Part shown: positions 1 to 9,269 of the stretch, one piece after another
Numbering within the stretch: position 1 is the first letter of the stretch
Layout: every line of letters starts with the position of its first letter
Source: Tenuifilum sp. 4138str
Lineage (GTDB): Bacteria; Bacteroidota; Bacteroidia; Bacteroidales; Tenuifilaceae
Direction: 5' to 3'
NCBI RefSeq assembly: GCF_041102575.1
Contig: NZ_JBGCUE010000003.1
Coordinates: 1 to 64,000, forward strand
Length of the DNA: 64,000 bases
Position numbers and translations under genes: made by a program
Notes under the pieces: generated by a model
Database searches by the model: none
The model's input: the letters and a program-made list of their open reading frames with translations, nothing else
Told to the model about the DNA's origin: nothing

Positions 1-315
1 TCAAAGAACTATTTTCCCCTATATCCTATTCTGTATGAGCTATTCCTATCCTTTTGCTTAACTAAACGACATTGAATTATGAATTATTTTTTAATAGCCA
101 CATAGGCCAATAAAAACCAGAACACATATTGCAATTATGAAACTTACAACTGCAACCCTGCTACTGTTATGCTGAAAAGTGTTAAGCCTGTTTAACCCTA
201 CCGCGACCAATTTTTATGCTTAATAGCATTATTCGCTTAATTATCACCCCAAATTAACAGGCTGCTATTGTAGCAATTGTTAAATTTGCAAATCAAAAAT
301 CCTAAAAGTCTGATT
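1..315. other. Intergenic region upstream of mutA
   Basis: No gene was recognised in this A+T-rich stretch. It probably holds the leader and promoter of the methylmalonyl-CoA mutase genes. The preceding gene lies outside the window. Confidence 0.5.
281..288 (+). promoter_or_regulatory. Possible -7 element for mutA
   Basis: TAAATTTG matches the Bacteroidota -7 consensus TAnnTTTG and lies 27 bp upstream of the chosen mutA ATG. No convincing TTG -33 element is found 19-21 bp further upstream, so this is a weak call. Confidence 0.3.
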
Positions 316-2199
316 ATGGCAGAAAAAAGCAACGAGAAGCTTTTTACCGAATTTCCGCCGGTTTCAACAGCTGAGTGGGAAGCGGTAATCCGCGAGGATT
401 TGAAAGGAGCCGACTACGATAAAAAGTTGGTATGGAAAACGCTCGAGGGGTTCAGCGTTAGGCCATACTACCGCTCCGAGGATCTTGCAAACCTTGAAAC
501 AGTTCATGTTAAACCGGGCGATTTCCCGTTTGTAAGGGGTAACCATCAAAAAGGTAATCCTTGGCTCATCCGTCAGGATTTTGAGGTATGCCTCGACAAA
601 CCCACCGAAGCCAATCGAAAAGCAATCGACATGCTGAACCGCGGTGTGGAATCGTTAGGTTTTAACCTATGTAGCGACTGTGAACCCTCATACGACTCCA
701 TTAGCCGATTGCTTAAGGATATCGACCTTTCAAGGGTGGAGGTTAACTTTACAGGGGGATCAGCATCAGCCAAGGCGCTTCCTTTCATTATCAAGTTTTT
801 TGAACAGTCGGGCGTAAAGCCAACCGATATCAAAGGTTCTATTGATTACAGCCCGCTCACAACTTTTGCGCTTAAAGGCAAATTCTGCTGCGAGAACGAT
901 GCCTCGTACCAGGGTTTGGTGAACGTGCTAAACGCCGTAAAGAGTTTCCCAAACTTCAGGGTTATTGGTGTTAACGCCCATGTATTCCACAACAGTGGCT
1001 CCTCGGCTGTTCAGGAGTTGGCCTTTGGCCTTGCCATGGCAAGTGATTACCTAAACGCCCTAACCGACAAGGGGTTTGGTATCGATGAGTTAGCAGCTCG
1101 TATCCGTTTCAACTTTGCAGTGGGAGCAAACTACTTCATGGAAATGGCTAAGTTCCGTGCTGCACGCATGCTCTGGGCAAAAATGGTTGAAGCCTACAAC
1201 CCCAAGAGCAAGGATGCTGCCCGCATGAGCATTCATGCCGAGACCAGCCGTTGGAACCTTACAGTTTACGACCCATACGTTAACATGCTCCGCACCACAA
1301 CCGAGAGCATGAGCGCCGTATTGGCTGGAGTTGACTCGCTCAACGTGTTGCCATTCGATGCACCATTTGCTCAGCCTTCGGCTTTCAGTGAGCGTATTGC
1401 CCGCAACCAGCAAATATTGCTTCGCGAGGAGTCGCACTTTGGTAAAGTAGCCGATCCTGCTGCAGGCAGCTACTACATTGAGAACCTTACAATCTCAATT
1501 GCTGAGTACGCCTGGAACCTATTCCTTGAGGTTGACAGCCAGGGAGGTTTCCGCGAAGCCTTTACAAAAGGATTTATTCAGGAAAAGATTAATGAGGTTG
1601 CTGCTAAACGCGACGCCAATATTGCCTCGCGCCGCGAGACCGTTCTTGGAACCAACCAGTACCCCAACTTTACTGAGGTTGCCGACCTTGCCAAGGTTAA
1701 ACCCGAGGCCGTTACCCGTCCAAAGCCCGTGAAATCAGCCGATGCTATTGCTCAACCTCTTGTTCCTTACCGTGGTGCTCAGGCTTTTGAGGAGTTGCGC
1801 TACCGAACCGATAGTAGCGGCCGTCGCCCACGTGTGTTCATGCTAACCCTTGGCAATTTGGCCATGCGTCGTGCACGTGCCCAGTTCAGCTGTAACTTCT
1901 TTGCCGTTGCTGGCTTTGAGGTTATTGACAACATCGGTTTCAATACTGTTGACGATGGTGTAAAGGCTGCAATGGATGCTAAGTCCGACATTGTGGTGAT
2001 TTGCAGCTCCGACGATGAGTACGCCACACTTGCCCCCGAAGCCTTTGAAAGGCTTAATGGCAAAGCAATTTTTGTTGTGGCCGGCGAGCCCGCCTGCAAA
2101 CCCGACCTTGAGGCAAAGGGGATTGCCAACTACATCAGCGTGAAGAGCAACCTGCTCGATACCCTGCTCAAGTATCAGGAAATGCTGGGAATTAAGTAA
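316..2199 (+). CDS. mutA: Methylmalonyl-CoA mutase small (beta) subunit
   Basis: Non-catalytic partner of MutB in the adenosylcobalamin-dependent interconversion of succinyl-CoA and (R)-methylmalonyl-CoA, part of the propionate pathway. The protein (about 627 aa) has the mutase TIM-barrel region, with segments closely parallel to MutB such as FRAARMLWAKMVEAYNPKS, followed by a C-terminal cobalamin-domain relic from about residue 500. That relic lacks the DxHxxG cobalt-ligand motif, as is usual for small subunits. The ATG at 316 (MAEKSNEK) is preferred over an in-frame TTG at 277, which would add an unlikely 13-residue leader. mutB begins 32 bp downstream, so the two are almost certainly co-transcribed. 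Confidence 0.95.
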   Translation: MAEKSNEKLFTEFPPVSTAEWEAVIREDLKGADYDKKLVWKTLEGFSVRPYYRSEDLANLETVHVKPGDFPFVRGNHQKGNPWLIRQDFEVCLDKPTEANRKAIDMLNRGVESLGFNLCSDCEPSYDSISRLLKDIDLSRVEVNFTGGSASAKALPFIIKFFEQSGVKPTDIKGSIDYSPLTTFALKGKFCCENDASYQGLVNVLNAVKSFPNFRVIGVNAHVFHNSGSSAVQELAFGLAMASDYLNALTDKGFGIDELAARIRFNFAVGANYFMEMAKFRAARMLWAKMVEAYNPKSKDAARMSIHAETSRWNLTVYDPYVNMLRTTTESMSAVLAGVDSLNVLPFDAPFAQPSAFSERIARNQQILLREESHFGKVADPAAGSYYIENLTISIAEYAWNLFLEVDSQGGFREAFTKGFIQEKINEVAAKRDANIASRRETVLGTNQYPNFTEVADLAKVKPEAVTRPKPVKSADAIAQPLVPYRGAQAFEELRYRTDSSGRRPRVFMLTLGNLAMRRARAQFSCNFFAVAGFEVIDNIGFNTVDDGVKAAMDAKSDIVVICSSDDEYATLAPEAFERLNGKAIFVVAGEPACKPDLEAKGIANYISVKSNLLDTLLKYQEMLGIK

Positions 2200-2231
2200 C
2201 TGCAATTTTACTTAACCATAAGAGGTAAACA

Positions 2232-4367
2232 ATGAAACCCGATTTTAAAAAGATAGATATAAAACACATCGATAAAAGTAGCGGTGTGTTAAACGTAGAG
2301 GCCGACTGGTTAACACCCGAACGCATTCCGGTGAAACCTGCCTTTACCGAAACCGACCTGGAAAACATGGAGCACCTGAACTATGCGGCAGGTATTCCGC
2401 CTTTCCTTCGCGGCCCTTACAGCACCATGTACGTGATGAAACCTTGGACTGTAAGACAGTATGCAGGCTTTTCAACCGCTGAGGAATCAAATGCCTTTTA
2501 CCGCCGTAACCTGGCCGCTGGCCAGATGGGGCTTTCAGTAGCATTCGACTTAGCCACTCATCGCGGCTACGACTCCGACCACGAGCGTGTAGTTGGCGAC
2601 GTGGGTAAGGCAGGCGTGGCTATCGACTCGGTAGAGGATATGAAAATCCTTTTCGACGGCATTCCCCTCAACAAGATGTCGGTTTCAATGACCATGAACG
2701 GCGCAGTACTTCCCGTTATGGCATTCTACATTGTGGCTGCGCTTGAGCAGGGTGCCAAGCTCGAGGAGCTAAGCGGAACCATTCAGAACGACATCCTGAA
2801 GGAGTTCATGGTGCGTAACACCTACATTTACCCTCCTGAATTTTCCATGCGGATTATTGCCGATATCTTTGAGTACACCTCAAGGAAGATGCCCAAGTTC
2901 AATAGCATCTCCATTTCAGGGTATCACATGCAGGAGGCCGGTGCTACTGCCGATATTGAGCTAGCATACACCCTTGCCGACGGGCTTGAGTACCTGCGCA
3001 CTGGTGTAAAAGCTGGTATTGATATAGATGCCTTTGCGCCCCGCCTATCGTTTTTCTGGGCTGTTGGCATGAACCACTTCATGGAGATAGCCAAGATGCG
3101 TGCTGCACGCTTGCTCTGGGCTAAGATTGTTAAGCAGTTTAACCCCAAGAATCCCAAATCGATGGCGCTGCGTACACACAGCCAAACATCGGGGTGGAGC
3201 TTAACCGAGCAGGATCCCTTTAACAACGTAGCCCGTACCTGCATTGAGGCAATGGCAGCAGCGCTTGGTCATACTCAAAGCTTGCACACCAACGCACTCG
3301 ATGAGGCCATAGCCCTTCCAACCGATTTCTCGGCTCGTATTGCCCGCAACACTCAGCTATACATTCAGGAGGAAACCAACGTTTGCCGCGCAGTTGACCC
3401 ATGGGCAGGTTCGTACTACGTTGAGTACCTTACCCACGAGATAGCCCATAAGGCATGGAAACTTATTCAGGAGGTAGAAGAGCTTGGCGGTATGGCAAAA
3501 GCCATTGAGACCGGCATTCCAAAAATGAAAATTGAGGAAGCCGCAGCCCGCAAGCAAGCACGTATCGACTCGGGCAAGGATATCATTGTTGGCGTTAACA
3601 AGTACCGCCTGGACAAGGAAGATCCCATTGAAATACTTGATGTTGACAACACCGCCGTGCGCGAAGCGCAGATCCGTCGCCTGCAAAAACTCCGTGCTGA
3701 ACGCAACGAGGCAGAGGTTCAAGCTGCCCTCAATGCCATTACACGTTGCGTAGAAACCGGCGAAGGTAACCTGCTGGAACTATCGGTTGAGGCTGCCAAG
3801 AAACGTGCTACACTCGGTGAAATATCATATGCCTGCGAGAAAGTGGTTGGCCGTTACAAAGCGGTTATCCGTTCCATTTCAGGCGTTTACTCAGCAGAAT
3901 CTATGGATGATCCTAACTACCAGAAAGCCCGTGAGCTCTGCGAAAAGTTCGCTAAGCTCGAGGGACGCCAGCCCCGTATCATGATTGCCAAAATGGGGCA
4001 GGATGGCCACGACCGTGGCGCCAAGGTTGTATCGACCGGCTATGCCGATATAGGATTTGATGTGGACATTGGGCCTCTATTCCAAACCCCTGCTGAGGCA
4101 GCTAAACAAGCCGTTGAAAACGATGTTCATGTGCTTGGCGTGTCCAGCTTGGCTGCCGGCCACAAGACCCTAGTTCCTCAGGTAATTGAGGAATTAAAGA
4201 AACTTGGCCGCGACGATATCATGGTTATTGTTGGGGGCGTTATTCCTCCTCAGGACTACCAGTTCCTTTACGACCATGGCGTTGTGGGCATATTTGGCCC
4301 CGGAACCTCAGTGGCTTCAGCTGCCGTTAAAATTTTGGAAATCCTGCTCGAAAAATTTGAAGAGTAA
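2232..4367 (+). CDS. mutB: Methylmalonyl-CoA mutase large (alpha) subunit
   Basis: Catalytic subunit (711 aa) that carries out the B12-dependent carbon-skeleton rearrangement between methylmalonyl-CoA and succinyl-CoA in the cytoplasm. The N-terminal part is the substrate-binding barrel; the C-terminal cobalamin domain carries [11 protein letters not shown], whose DGHDRG is the DxHxxG motif supplying the lower-axial His, followed by the GG motif in [12 protein letters not shown]. An AGAGGTAA stretch precedes the ATG. Length matches family members. It follows mutA directly and ends before a strong hairpin terminator. No MeaB chaperone or epimerase gene is adjacent in this window. Confidence 0.97.
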   Translation: MKPDFKKIDIKHIDKSSGVLNVEADWLTPERIPVKPAFTETDLENMEHLNYAAGIPPFLRGPYSTMYVMKPWTVRQYAGFSTAEESNAFYRRNLAAGQMGLSVAFDLATHRGYDSDHERVVGDVGKAGVAIDSVEDMKILFDGIPLNKMSVSMTMNGAVLPVMAFYIVAALEQGAKLEELSGTIQNDILKEFMVRNTYIYPPEFSMRIIADIFEYTSRKMPKFNSISISGYHMQEAGATADIELAYTLADGLEYLRTGVKAGIDIDAFAPRLSFFWAVGMNHFMEIAKMRAARLLWAKIVKQFNPKNPKSMALRTHSQTSGWSLTEQDPFNNVARTCIEAMAAALGHTQSLHTNALDEAIALPTDFSARIARNTQLYIQEETNVCRAVDPWAGSYYVEYLTHEIAHKAWKLIQEVEELGGMAKAIETGIPKMKIEEAAARKQARIDSGKDIIVGVNKYRLDKEDPIEILDVDNTAVREAQIRRLQKLRAERNEAEVQAALNAITRCVETGEGNLLELSVEAAKKRATLGEISYACEKVVGRYKAVIRSISGVYSAESMDDPNYQKARELCEKFAKLEGRQPRIMIAKMGQDGHDRGAKVVSTGYADIGFDVDIGPLFQTPAEAAKQAVENDVHVLGVSSLAAGHKTLVPQVIEELKKLGRDDIMVIVGGVIPPQDYQFLYDHGVVGIFGPGTSVASAAVKILEILLEKFEE

Positions 4368-4384
4368 TCACATCGTTTATACTG

Positions 4385-4412
4385 AAAAAGGGTTGCGATT
4401 GCAACCCTTTTT
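4385..4412 (+). terminator. Rho-independent terminator of mutAB
   Basis: An AAAAGGGTTGC arm and a GCAACCCTTTTT arm are separated by four bases. The hairpin with its T-run begins 17 bp after the mutB stop and may work in both directions because the left arm starts with an A-run. Confidence 0.85.
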
Positions 4413-4439
4413 CATTTATTCCTGATTTATAAGTATAAA

Positions 4440-5247
4440 CTCCTCTAAAACGCCTTTCTGTCATGCTGAGCACAGCCGAAGCATCTCTTTATACCTTAAG
4501 TCCTGTATCTTTTTTACTTTTGTTTTCCAGCAATCGCTCTTTGTAATGTTTTTTTGTTGCGATGCAACGATTCACCATTGCTCTTTGGAAAAGGTACAAC
4601 GTGCATCGCCCAAAATTTTGAATACAACAATACCCAGGGTTAAAACCCTAGGCTTAGTTGATTTGTCCCTACAGGGCTGTTCGCTATACCTGAGAGAGAT
4701 TCCTCGACTAGCTCGGAATGACAATCCCCCTTTTTTCCTTACTCACATTGTCATGCTGAGCTCGCCGAAGCATCCCTTTGTACTTTCATTACCTAATTCT
4801 TTATTGCTCTTCGGAACCCTTTCGCAATGCGATGCAACGCTTCAGGGTTGTTCTTTGGAAAAGGTAATGCGTGCACCGCTATACTTGTGGGAGTAGCCAT
4901 GGGGTTACAAATGTTTCGCCCCTACGGGGCTGGGGATGGCGATCGTTGTACGTGGAAAACGACCTCACCCCCGCCCCTCTCCTGACAGGAGAGGGGAGAG
5001 GCAATTAGGAAGCTTTTTTGCAGGGCTAAAGTCTCCCCTTTCAGGGGAGATTTAGAGGGGTCGTCTAGGTTGCTCGTGGAGAAAGACCTCACCCAAGCCC
5101 TTTCTCCTGAAGGGAGAGTGGAGCGCAATGGGGAAGCATTAAGGCGGAGCCTAAGCCTCACCTATCAGAAATGATTCAGAAGAGTTGGGATGCGATTTCT
5201 CGGAGCGCGAAACAAAACACCAAACACTAAACACTAAACACCAACCC
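4440..5247. repeat. Non-coding patch of imperfect tandem repeats
   Basis: About 800 bp without a credible gene. Blocks recur at roughly 250-290 bp spacing: TCATGCTGAGC...CGAAGCATC at 4461 and 4751, GATGCAACG at 4561 and 4831, CTTTGGAAAAGGTA at about 4583 and 4853, and CCCTACAGGGCTG / CCCTACGGGGCTG at about 4667 and 4920. A second pair, CCTCACCC...CTCTCCTGA...GAG, occurs at about 4964 and 5089. The end (5210-5246) has an AAACACTAAACACCA-type short tandem. Similar scattered intergenic blocks are common in Bacteroidota genomes from general experience. Confidence 0.6.
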
Positions 5248-5706
5248 TTATCCCTCAACAATTACAATCTTTTCAATCCTATCGCCAACACGGATAGCGT
5301 CAATTACTTCAAGGCCTTCGTAAACCTTACCAAAGCAGGTATGCTGGCGGTCGAGATGTTTGGTGTTTTGCCTGTTGTGGCAAATAAAGAATTGTGAACC
5401 ACCTGTGTTACGGCCTGCGTGTGCCATGGAAAGAACACCACGATCATGGTATTGGTTGTTTCCGGTAAGCTCGCAGTTGATTTTATAGCCAGGTCCACCG
5501 GTACCTACCCGGGGATCTGTCATATCCTTGGAGTAGGGGCATCCCGCCTGAATCACAAAGTTGGGGATTACGCGGTGAAAGGCTAACCCATCGTAAAAGC
5601 CTTCCTTGGATAGCTTAACAAAGTTAGCAACGGTGTTGGGGGCATCCTCCTCGTAGAACCGAACCTTCATTACCCCTTTCGATGTGTGAATTTCTGCTGT
5701 TCTCAT
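5248..5706 (-). CDS. Cyclophilin-type peptidyl-prolyl cis-trans isomerase
   Basis: A 152-residue single-domain cyclophilin catalysing proline isomerisation during protein folding. The core motifs are FHRVIPNFVIQAGCP (the FHR-xxxxF-QxG active site) and GVLSMAHAGRNTGGSQFFI, which carries the conserved Gln and Phe of the substrate pocket. No signal peptide is visible with the ATG at 5706, so it is probably cytoplasmic; a 14-residue upstream in-frame extension overlaps the promoter and was not used. It lies downstream of the EF-G paralog in the same direction but is separated from it by a terminator. Confidence 0.93.
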   Translation of the reverse strand: MRTAEIHTSKGVMKVRFYEEDAPNTVANFVKLSKEGFYDGLAFHRVIPNFVIQAGCPYSKDMTDPRVGTGGPGYKINCELTGNNQYHDRGVLSMAHAGRNTGGSQFFICHNRQNTKHLDRQHTCFGKVYEGLEVIDAIRVGDRIEKIVIVEG

Positions 5707-5723
5707 GGTGTGTTTGTTTGGTA

Positions 5724-5755
5724 CAAAGGTACAAAAAAAAGAGGGCAAATCCCAA
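5724..5755 (-). promoter_or_regulatory. Promoter of the cyclophilin gene
   Basis: On the minus strand TACCTTTG (5731-5724) matches the Bacteroidota -7 consensus, with a TTG (5755-5753) 21 bp upstream. The -33 element would lie inside the terminator hairpin of the preceding gene. The implied leader is very short. Confidence 0.45.
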
Positions 5756-5771
5756 CCGGTTGCCCTCTTTT
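5736..5771 (-). terminator. Rho-independent terminator of the EF-G paralog
   Basis: Perfect 12-bp arms AAAAGAGGGCAA (5737-5748) and TTGCCCTCTTTT (5760-5771) surround an 11-base loop. An A-run on the plus strand gives the T-run for minus-strand transcripts leaving the gene at 5788. Confidence 0.85.
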
Positions 5772-5787
5772 GCTGAGTATCTTATGG

Positions 5788-7944
5788 CTATTCTTCCTCT
5801 TCCTGTTCCTGGTATGCCTTAAGGAGTTTTTCCTGAACATCGGCAGGTACTTGCTCGTACGAGGCAAACTTCATGGTGTAGGTTGCTCTACCGCTGGTTA
5901 ACGAAGATAAGGCGGTGGAGTAGCGGTTTAGCTCAGCCAAGGGAACCTTGGCGTTAATCACCTCAAAACCTTTAACGCTGCCCATGCCCATAATAATGGC
6001 TCGGCGGTTCTGTAGGTCGCTCATCACATCGCCCATTCGGTCGGCAGGAACAAGCACTTCAACATCGTAAATGGGCTCCATGATCTTAGGACCGGCTTCC
6101 TTGAATGCATTCTTGAATGCATTGCGGCCAGCGAGTTTAAATGATATTTCGTTTGAGTCAACCGGGTGCATCTTACCGTCGTAAACGGCAACGCGGATAT
6201 CGCGGGCGTAAGAACCGGTAAGGGGTCCCTGTTCCATCTTCTCCATAATACCCTTGAGGATGGCAGGCATAAAGCGAGCATCAATTGCGCCACCCACAAT
6301 GCAGTTATAGAACACCAGTTTACCGCCCCATTCCAGGTCTATCTCTTCCTTCCCCCTAATCGAGAGGTTGATTTCCTTGCCGTTAACCTTGTACTTAACG
6401 GGGTCAGGTGCTCCTTCAACATAGGGCTCAATAACAAGGTGAACCTCGCCAAACTGACCGGCACCACCCGATTGTTTCTTATGACGATAGTCGGCTTGGG
6501 CTACTTTGGTAATAGTTTCGCGGTACGGGATACGCGGGGCTATGTATTCAATTTCGAGCTTGTGCAGGTTGGTAAGTTGCCACTTCAGTATATTGAGGTG
6601 GAATTCTCCCTGGCCTGAAATGATAATCTGACGGAGCTCCTTGGAATGTTCAACCAGAATGGTTGGGTCTTCCTGGTGGGCACGGTTAAGCAGTTCGCCC
6701 AGCTTTTCAACCTCGGCCTCATTCTTTGGCTTAACTGCGGTACGGAACTTGGGATCGGGGAATTCCATGGGGTCGAAGGTGAAATCCAGACCCGGTCCGC
6801 AAAGTGTATGGTTGGTTTTACTGTTTTTAAGCTTAACGGTAGCGCCTATATCGCCGGCAACCAGTTCGGAAACCTTGTTACGGTTCTTGCCTGCTACAAC
6901 AAATAGCTGCGAAAGGCGTTCCTTTGTTGAGTTGTTGGCGTTGGTTAGATCCATACCCTCGGTTACCTTACCGGACATTACGCGGAAGTAGCTGATTTCG
7001 CCAATGTGTGGCTCAACGGTCGATTTGAATATGAAAAGTGAGGTTGGGGCGCTGGCGTCGCAGATAATGGGCTTTTCGTTATTGTTTTTAAGAACCGGGG
7101 AAAGGGTAGGATTTGGCCCAACGTTAATGATAAAATCCATAAGGCGCTTGGTGCCAATGTTTTTAGCTGCCGATAGGCAGAAAACCGGCATAATGCTGCG
7201 GCTGGCAATACCCTTTGAAATACCTGAACGCATCTCATCCTCCGTGAGCAAACCCTGCTCAAAGAACTTCTCCATGAGCGATTCGTCGTTTTCGGCAGCA
7301 GCCTCAATGAGCGCATTGTGAAGCTCATTGGCCTTATCCATTTCGCTATCGGGAATGGGGAGTTCCTCGCGGATACCGGTATCGCCCTTAAACTTATACA
7401 TTTTCATGGTGATAACATCGATAAAGCTATCGAAAGCAGCACCGGTAGCAACGGGGTACTGAACTAAAATAACCTTATTACCGAAGGTTTGCTTTAGCGA
7501 GTCGAGTGTAGCATCAAAGTTAGCCTTATCGTGGTCGAGCTGGTTAATGGCCAGTATCATAGGCTTATGAAGACGCTCGGCGTGACGGTTGAAAATTTCG
7601 GTTCCAACCTCAACCCCGTATTGGGCGTTAATAACCATTACCAGCAAATCGGCGGGATACATCGATGAGATAACGGCGCCAACAAAGTCGTCGGATCCCG
7701 GGGTGTCAATAATGTTAAGCTTGCTATTATTGAACTCGGTGTATAGCAAGGTTGAAAAAATTGACCTTTGGTTCTGCTGTTCAATTTCGGTGTAATCGGA
7801 AACGGTGTTCTTCCCTTCAATTGTTCCCTTGCGTTCAATTACCTTACCTTCAAACATCATCGACTCGGCCAGCGATGTCTTGCCCGAGCCAGTATTACCC
7901 AGTAAGGCGATATTCCTAATTTGTTCGGTTTGGTAGGTTTTCAT
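5788..7944 (-). CDS. Elongation factor G paralog (EF-G2-like) with altered GTPase centre
   Basis: A 718-residue protein with the five-domain EF-G layout. The P-loop GNTGSGKT (about residues 16-23) and DTPG (80-83) are kept, but the catalytic His of DTPGH is Ser84 (DTPGSDDF), the switch I ERGITI is replaced by NQRSIFS, and the G4 motif NKxD is NQLD (134-137). It ends in an acidic Glu-rich tail. A Bacteroides EF-G paralog (EF-G2) has been reported to support translation during starvation without GTP hydrolysis; the residue changes make that function plausible here, but this is inference. It is transcribed divergently from the rpsL operon, which carries the canonical fusA. Confidence 0.9.
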   Translation of the reverse strand: MKTYQTEQIRNIALLGNTGSGKTSLAESMMFEGKVIERKGTIEGKNTVSDYTEIEQQNQRSIFSTLLYTEFNNSKLNIIDTPGSDDFVGAVISSMYPADLLVMVINAQYGVEVGTEIFNRHAERLHKPMILAINQLDHDKANFDATLDSLKQTFGNKVILVQYPVATGAAFDSFIDVITMKMYKFKGDTGIREELPIPDSEMDKANELHNALIEAAAENDESLMEKFFEQGLLTEDEMRSGISKGIASRSIMPVFCLSAAKNIGTKRLMDFIINVGPNPTLSPVLKNNNEKPIICDASAPTSLFIFKSTVEPHIGEISYFRVMSGKVTEGMDLTNANNSTKERLSQLFVVAGKNRNKVSELVAGDIGATVKLKNSKTNHTLCGPGLDFTFDPMEFPDPKFRTAVKPKNEAEVEKLGELLNRAHQEDPTILVEHSKELRQIIISGQGEFHLNILKWQLTNLHKLEIEYIAPRIPYRETITKVAQADYRHKKQSGGAGQFGEVHLVIEPYVEGAPDPVKYKVNGKEINLSIRGKEEIDLEWGGKLVFYNCIVGGAIDARFMPAILKGIMEKMEQGPLTGSYARDIRVAVYDGKMHPVDSNEISFKLAGRNAFKNAFKEAGPKIMEPIYDVEVLVPADRMGDVMSDLQNRRAIIMGMGSVKGFEVINAKVPLAELNRYSTALSSLTSGRATYTMKFASYEQVPADVQEKLLKAYQEQEEEE

Positions 7945-8186
7945 GCGGTTTACGCTTATTATTGGTTTAACATCAGGTTAGTTAATTTTTCCAGTCGCGG
8001 GTATTCATTTATATAAAGGTATATCCCTTTAAAACCGATTCCCTTGACCGGTACCACCCTTTTGGGGTAGCCCCAAAAATAGTAAAATTTTGTTTCCAAC
8101 AAATAAAAATTTCCAAAAGCCTTATGTTGTAAAACATTTTAGGGACATTGAGCGGATGATTTTTACAAGTTGCTAAAAATCAGGCT

Positions 8187-8216
8187 TGTTTTTTTAAATC
8201 AAAAGCTATACCTTTG
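8187..8216 (+). promoter_or_regulatory. Distal promoter of the ribosomal operon
   Basis: TTG (8187-8189), 19-bp spacer, then TACCTTTG (8209-8216), a full match to the Bacteroidota consensus. It lies about 135 bp upstream of rpsL. Confidence 0.55.
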
Positions 8217-8276
8217 CGCCCGCAAAAATGCAAACCGACCAAAAAAGTTGATGATCAACAAAAAAGTTGAGTTGCA

Positions 8277-8308
8277 TTGTTGTAATTGTAAAAAAATCAA
8301 TACCTTTG
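8277..8308 (+). promoter_or_regulatory. Proximal promoter of the ribosomal operon
   Basis: TACCTTTG at 8301-8308 is preceded by TTG at 8277-8279 (spacer 21) or 8280-8282 (spacer 18). The two promoters share the same -7 octamer, suggesting tandem initiation for this highly expressed operon. The leader to the rpsL ATG would be about 35 nt. Confidence 0.6.
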
Positions 8309-8351
8309 CAGTCCATTTTTTAAACTTAAACTATAACAATAAATTGGATTT

Positions 8352-8732
8352 ATGCCAACAATTCAGCAACTAGTAAGAAAAGGAAGGTCTAAACTGGTGG
8401 ATAAGAGCAAGGCTCCAGCCCTTGATGCTTGCCCCCAGAGACGAGGTGTATGTGTACGCGTGTACACCACTACACCTAAGAAGCCGAATTCGGCTATGCG
8501 TAAGGTTGCCAGGGTTAGGCTTACTAACGGTAAGGAGGTTAACGCCTACATTCCTGGTGAAGGTCACAACTTGCAGGAGCACTCCATAGTGTTAATCCGC
8601 GGGGGTAGGGTAAAGGATTTGCCCGGTGTTCGTTATCACCTGATTCGCGGAACACTCGATGCTTCCGGAGTAGAAGGTCGTAAACAGGGCCGTTCCAAGT
8701 ACGGCGCCAAGAGGCCTAAAGATAAAAAGTAA
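8352..8732 (+). CDS. rpsL: 30S ribosomal protein S12
   Basis: 126 aa; decoding-centre protein of the small subunit and first gene of the long ribosomal operon. [10 protein letters not shown] places Lys43/Lys44 and [10 protein letters not shown] places Lys88/Asp89 at the sites where streptomycin-resistance substitutions arise; all are the sensitive wild-type residues. The Asp is the one beta-methylthiolated in other bacteria. Confidence 0.98.
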   Translation: MPTIQQLVRKGRSKLVDKSKAPALDACPQRRGVCVRVYTTTPKKPNSAMRKVARVRLTNGKEVNAYIPGEGHNLQEHSIVLIRGGRVKDLPGVRYHLIRGTLDASGVEGRKQGRSKYGAKRPKDKK

Positions 8733-8761
8733 AAGTTAACCTCATTTGAATTGGTTGAACA

Positions 8762-9238
8762 ATGAGAAAAGCAAAACCAAAAAAACGGATTATCTTACCC
8801 GATCCCAAGTTCGGCGATGTAATGGTTACCAAGTTTGTGAACAACTTAATGGTAACGGGTAAGAAGAGTATTGCCTTCGAAATCTTTTACAATGCACTTG
8901 ATATAGTTGGTAAAAGAATGAAGGACAGCGAAAAATCGCCCCTTGAAATCTGGAAGATTGCCCTTGAAAACGTTACCCCACAGGTTGAGGTTAAGAGCCG
9001 CAGGGTGGGTGGTGCTACTTTCCAGGTTCCCACCGAGGTCCGTCCTGAGCGTAAAATCTCACTCTCCATGAAAAACCTCATACTTTTTGCCCGTAAGCGC
9101 GCCGGTAAGGGTATGAGCGAAAAGCTTGCTGCTGAGATTATTGCTGCTTACAACCAGGAAGGTGGTGCTTTCAAGCGTAAGGAGGATATGCATAAGATGG
9201 CTGAAGCTAACAAGGCTTTTGCACATTTCCGTTTCTAA
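8762..9238 (+). CDS. rpsG: 30S ribosomal protein S7
   Basis: 158 aa; primary binder of the 3' major domain of 16S rRNA, which nucleates head assembly and contacts the E site. Recognised from [18 protein letters not shown] near the N terminus and [17 protein letters not shown] in the middle. It starts 29 bp after rpsL in the classic str-operon position. Confidence 0.98.
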   Translation: MRKAKPKKRIILPDPKFGDVMVTKFVNNLMVTGKKSIAFEIFYNALDIVGKRMKDSEKSPLEIWKIALENVTPQVEVKSRRVGGATFQVPTEVRPERKISLSMKNLILFARKRAGKGMSEKLAAEIIAAYNQEGGAFKRKEDMHKMAEANKAFAHFRF

Positions 9239-9269
9239 AACCAAATAGCACGAGGAAGGTAGGAGATAG

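Larger units (their letters stand above)
7945..8351. other. Divergent intergenic region between EF-G paralog and rpsL
   Basis: About 400 bp, A+T rich, with no gene. It contains two tandem promoters toward rpsL. A weaker TACCTTTA on the minus strand (8021-8014) could serve the EF-G paralog. Confidence 0.6.

Noticed and set aside
1090..1437. Long antisense frames in mutA, mutB, fusA and other core genes
   Set aside because: Codon-bias shadows of strongly supported genes on the other strand.
4546..4896. A 116-codon frame in the repeat patch
   Set aside because: It runs across both imperfect repeat copies and encodes nothing coherent.
4440..5247. CRISPR array
   Set aside because: The repeats are few, imperfect and about 250-290 bp apart, without regular short spacers; no cas genes anywhere in the window.
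8170..8373. A 67-codon frame overlapping the rpsL promoter region
   Set aside because: It covers both promoters and ends inside rpsL; no family resemblance.
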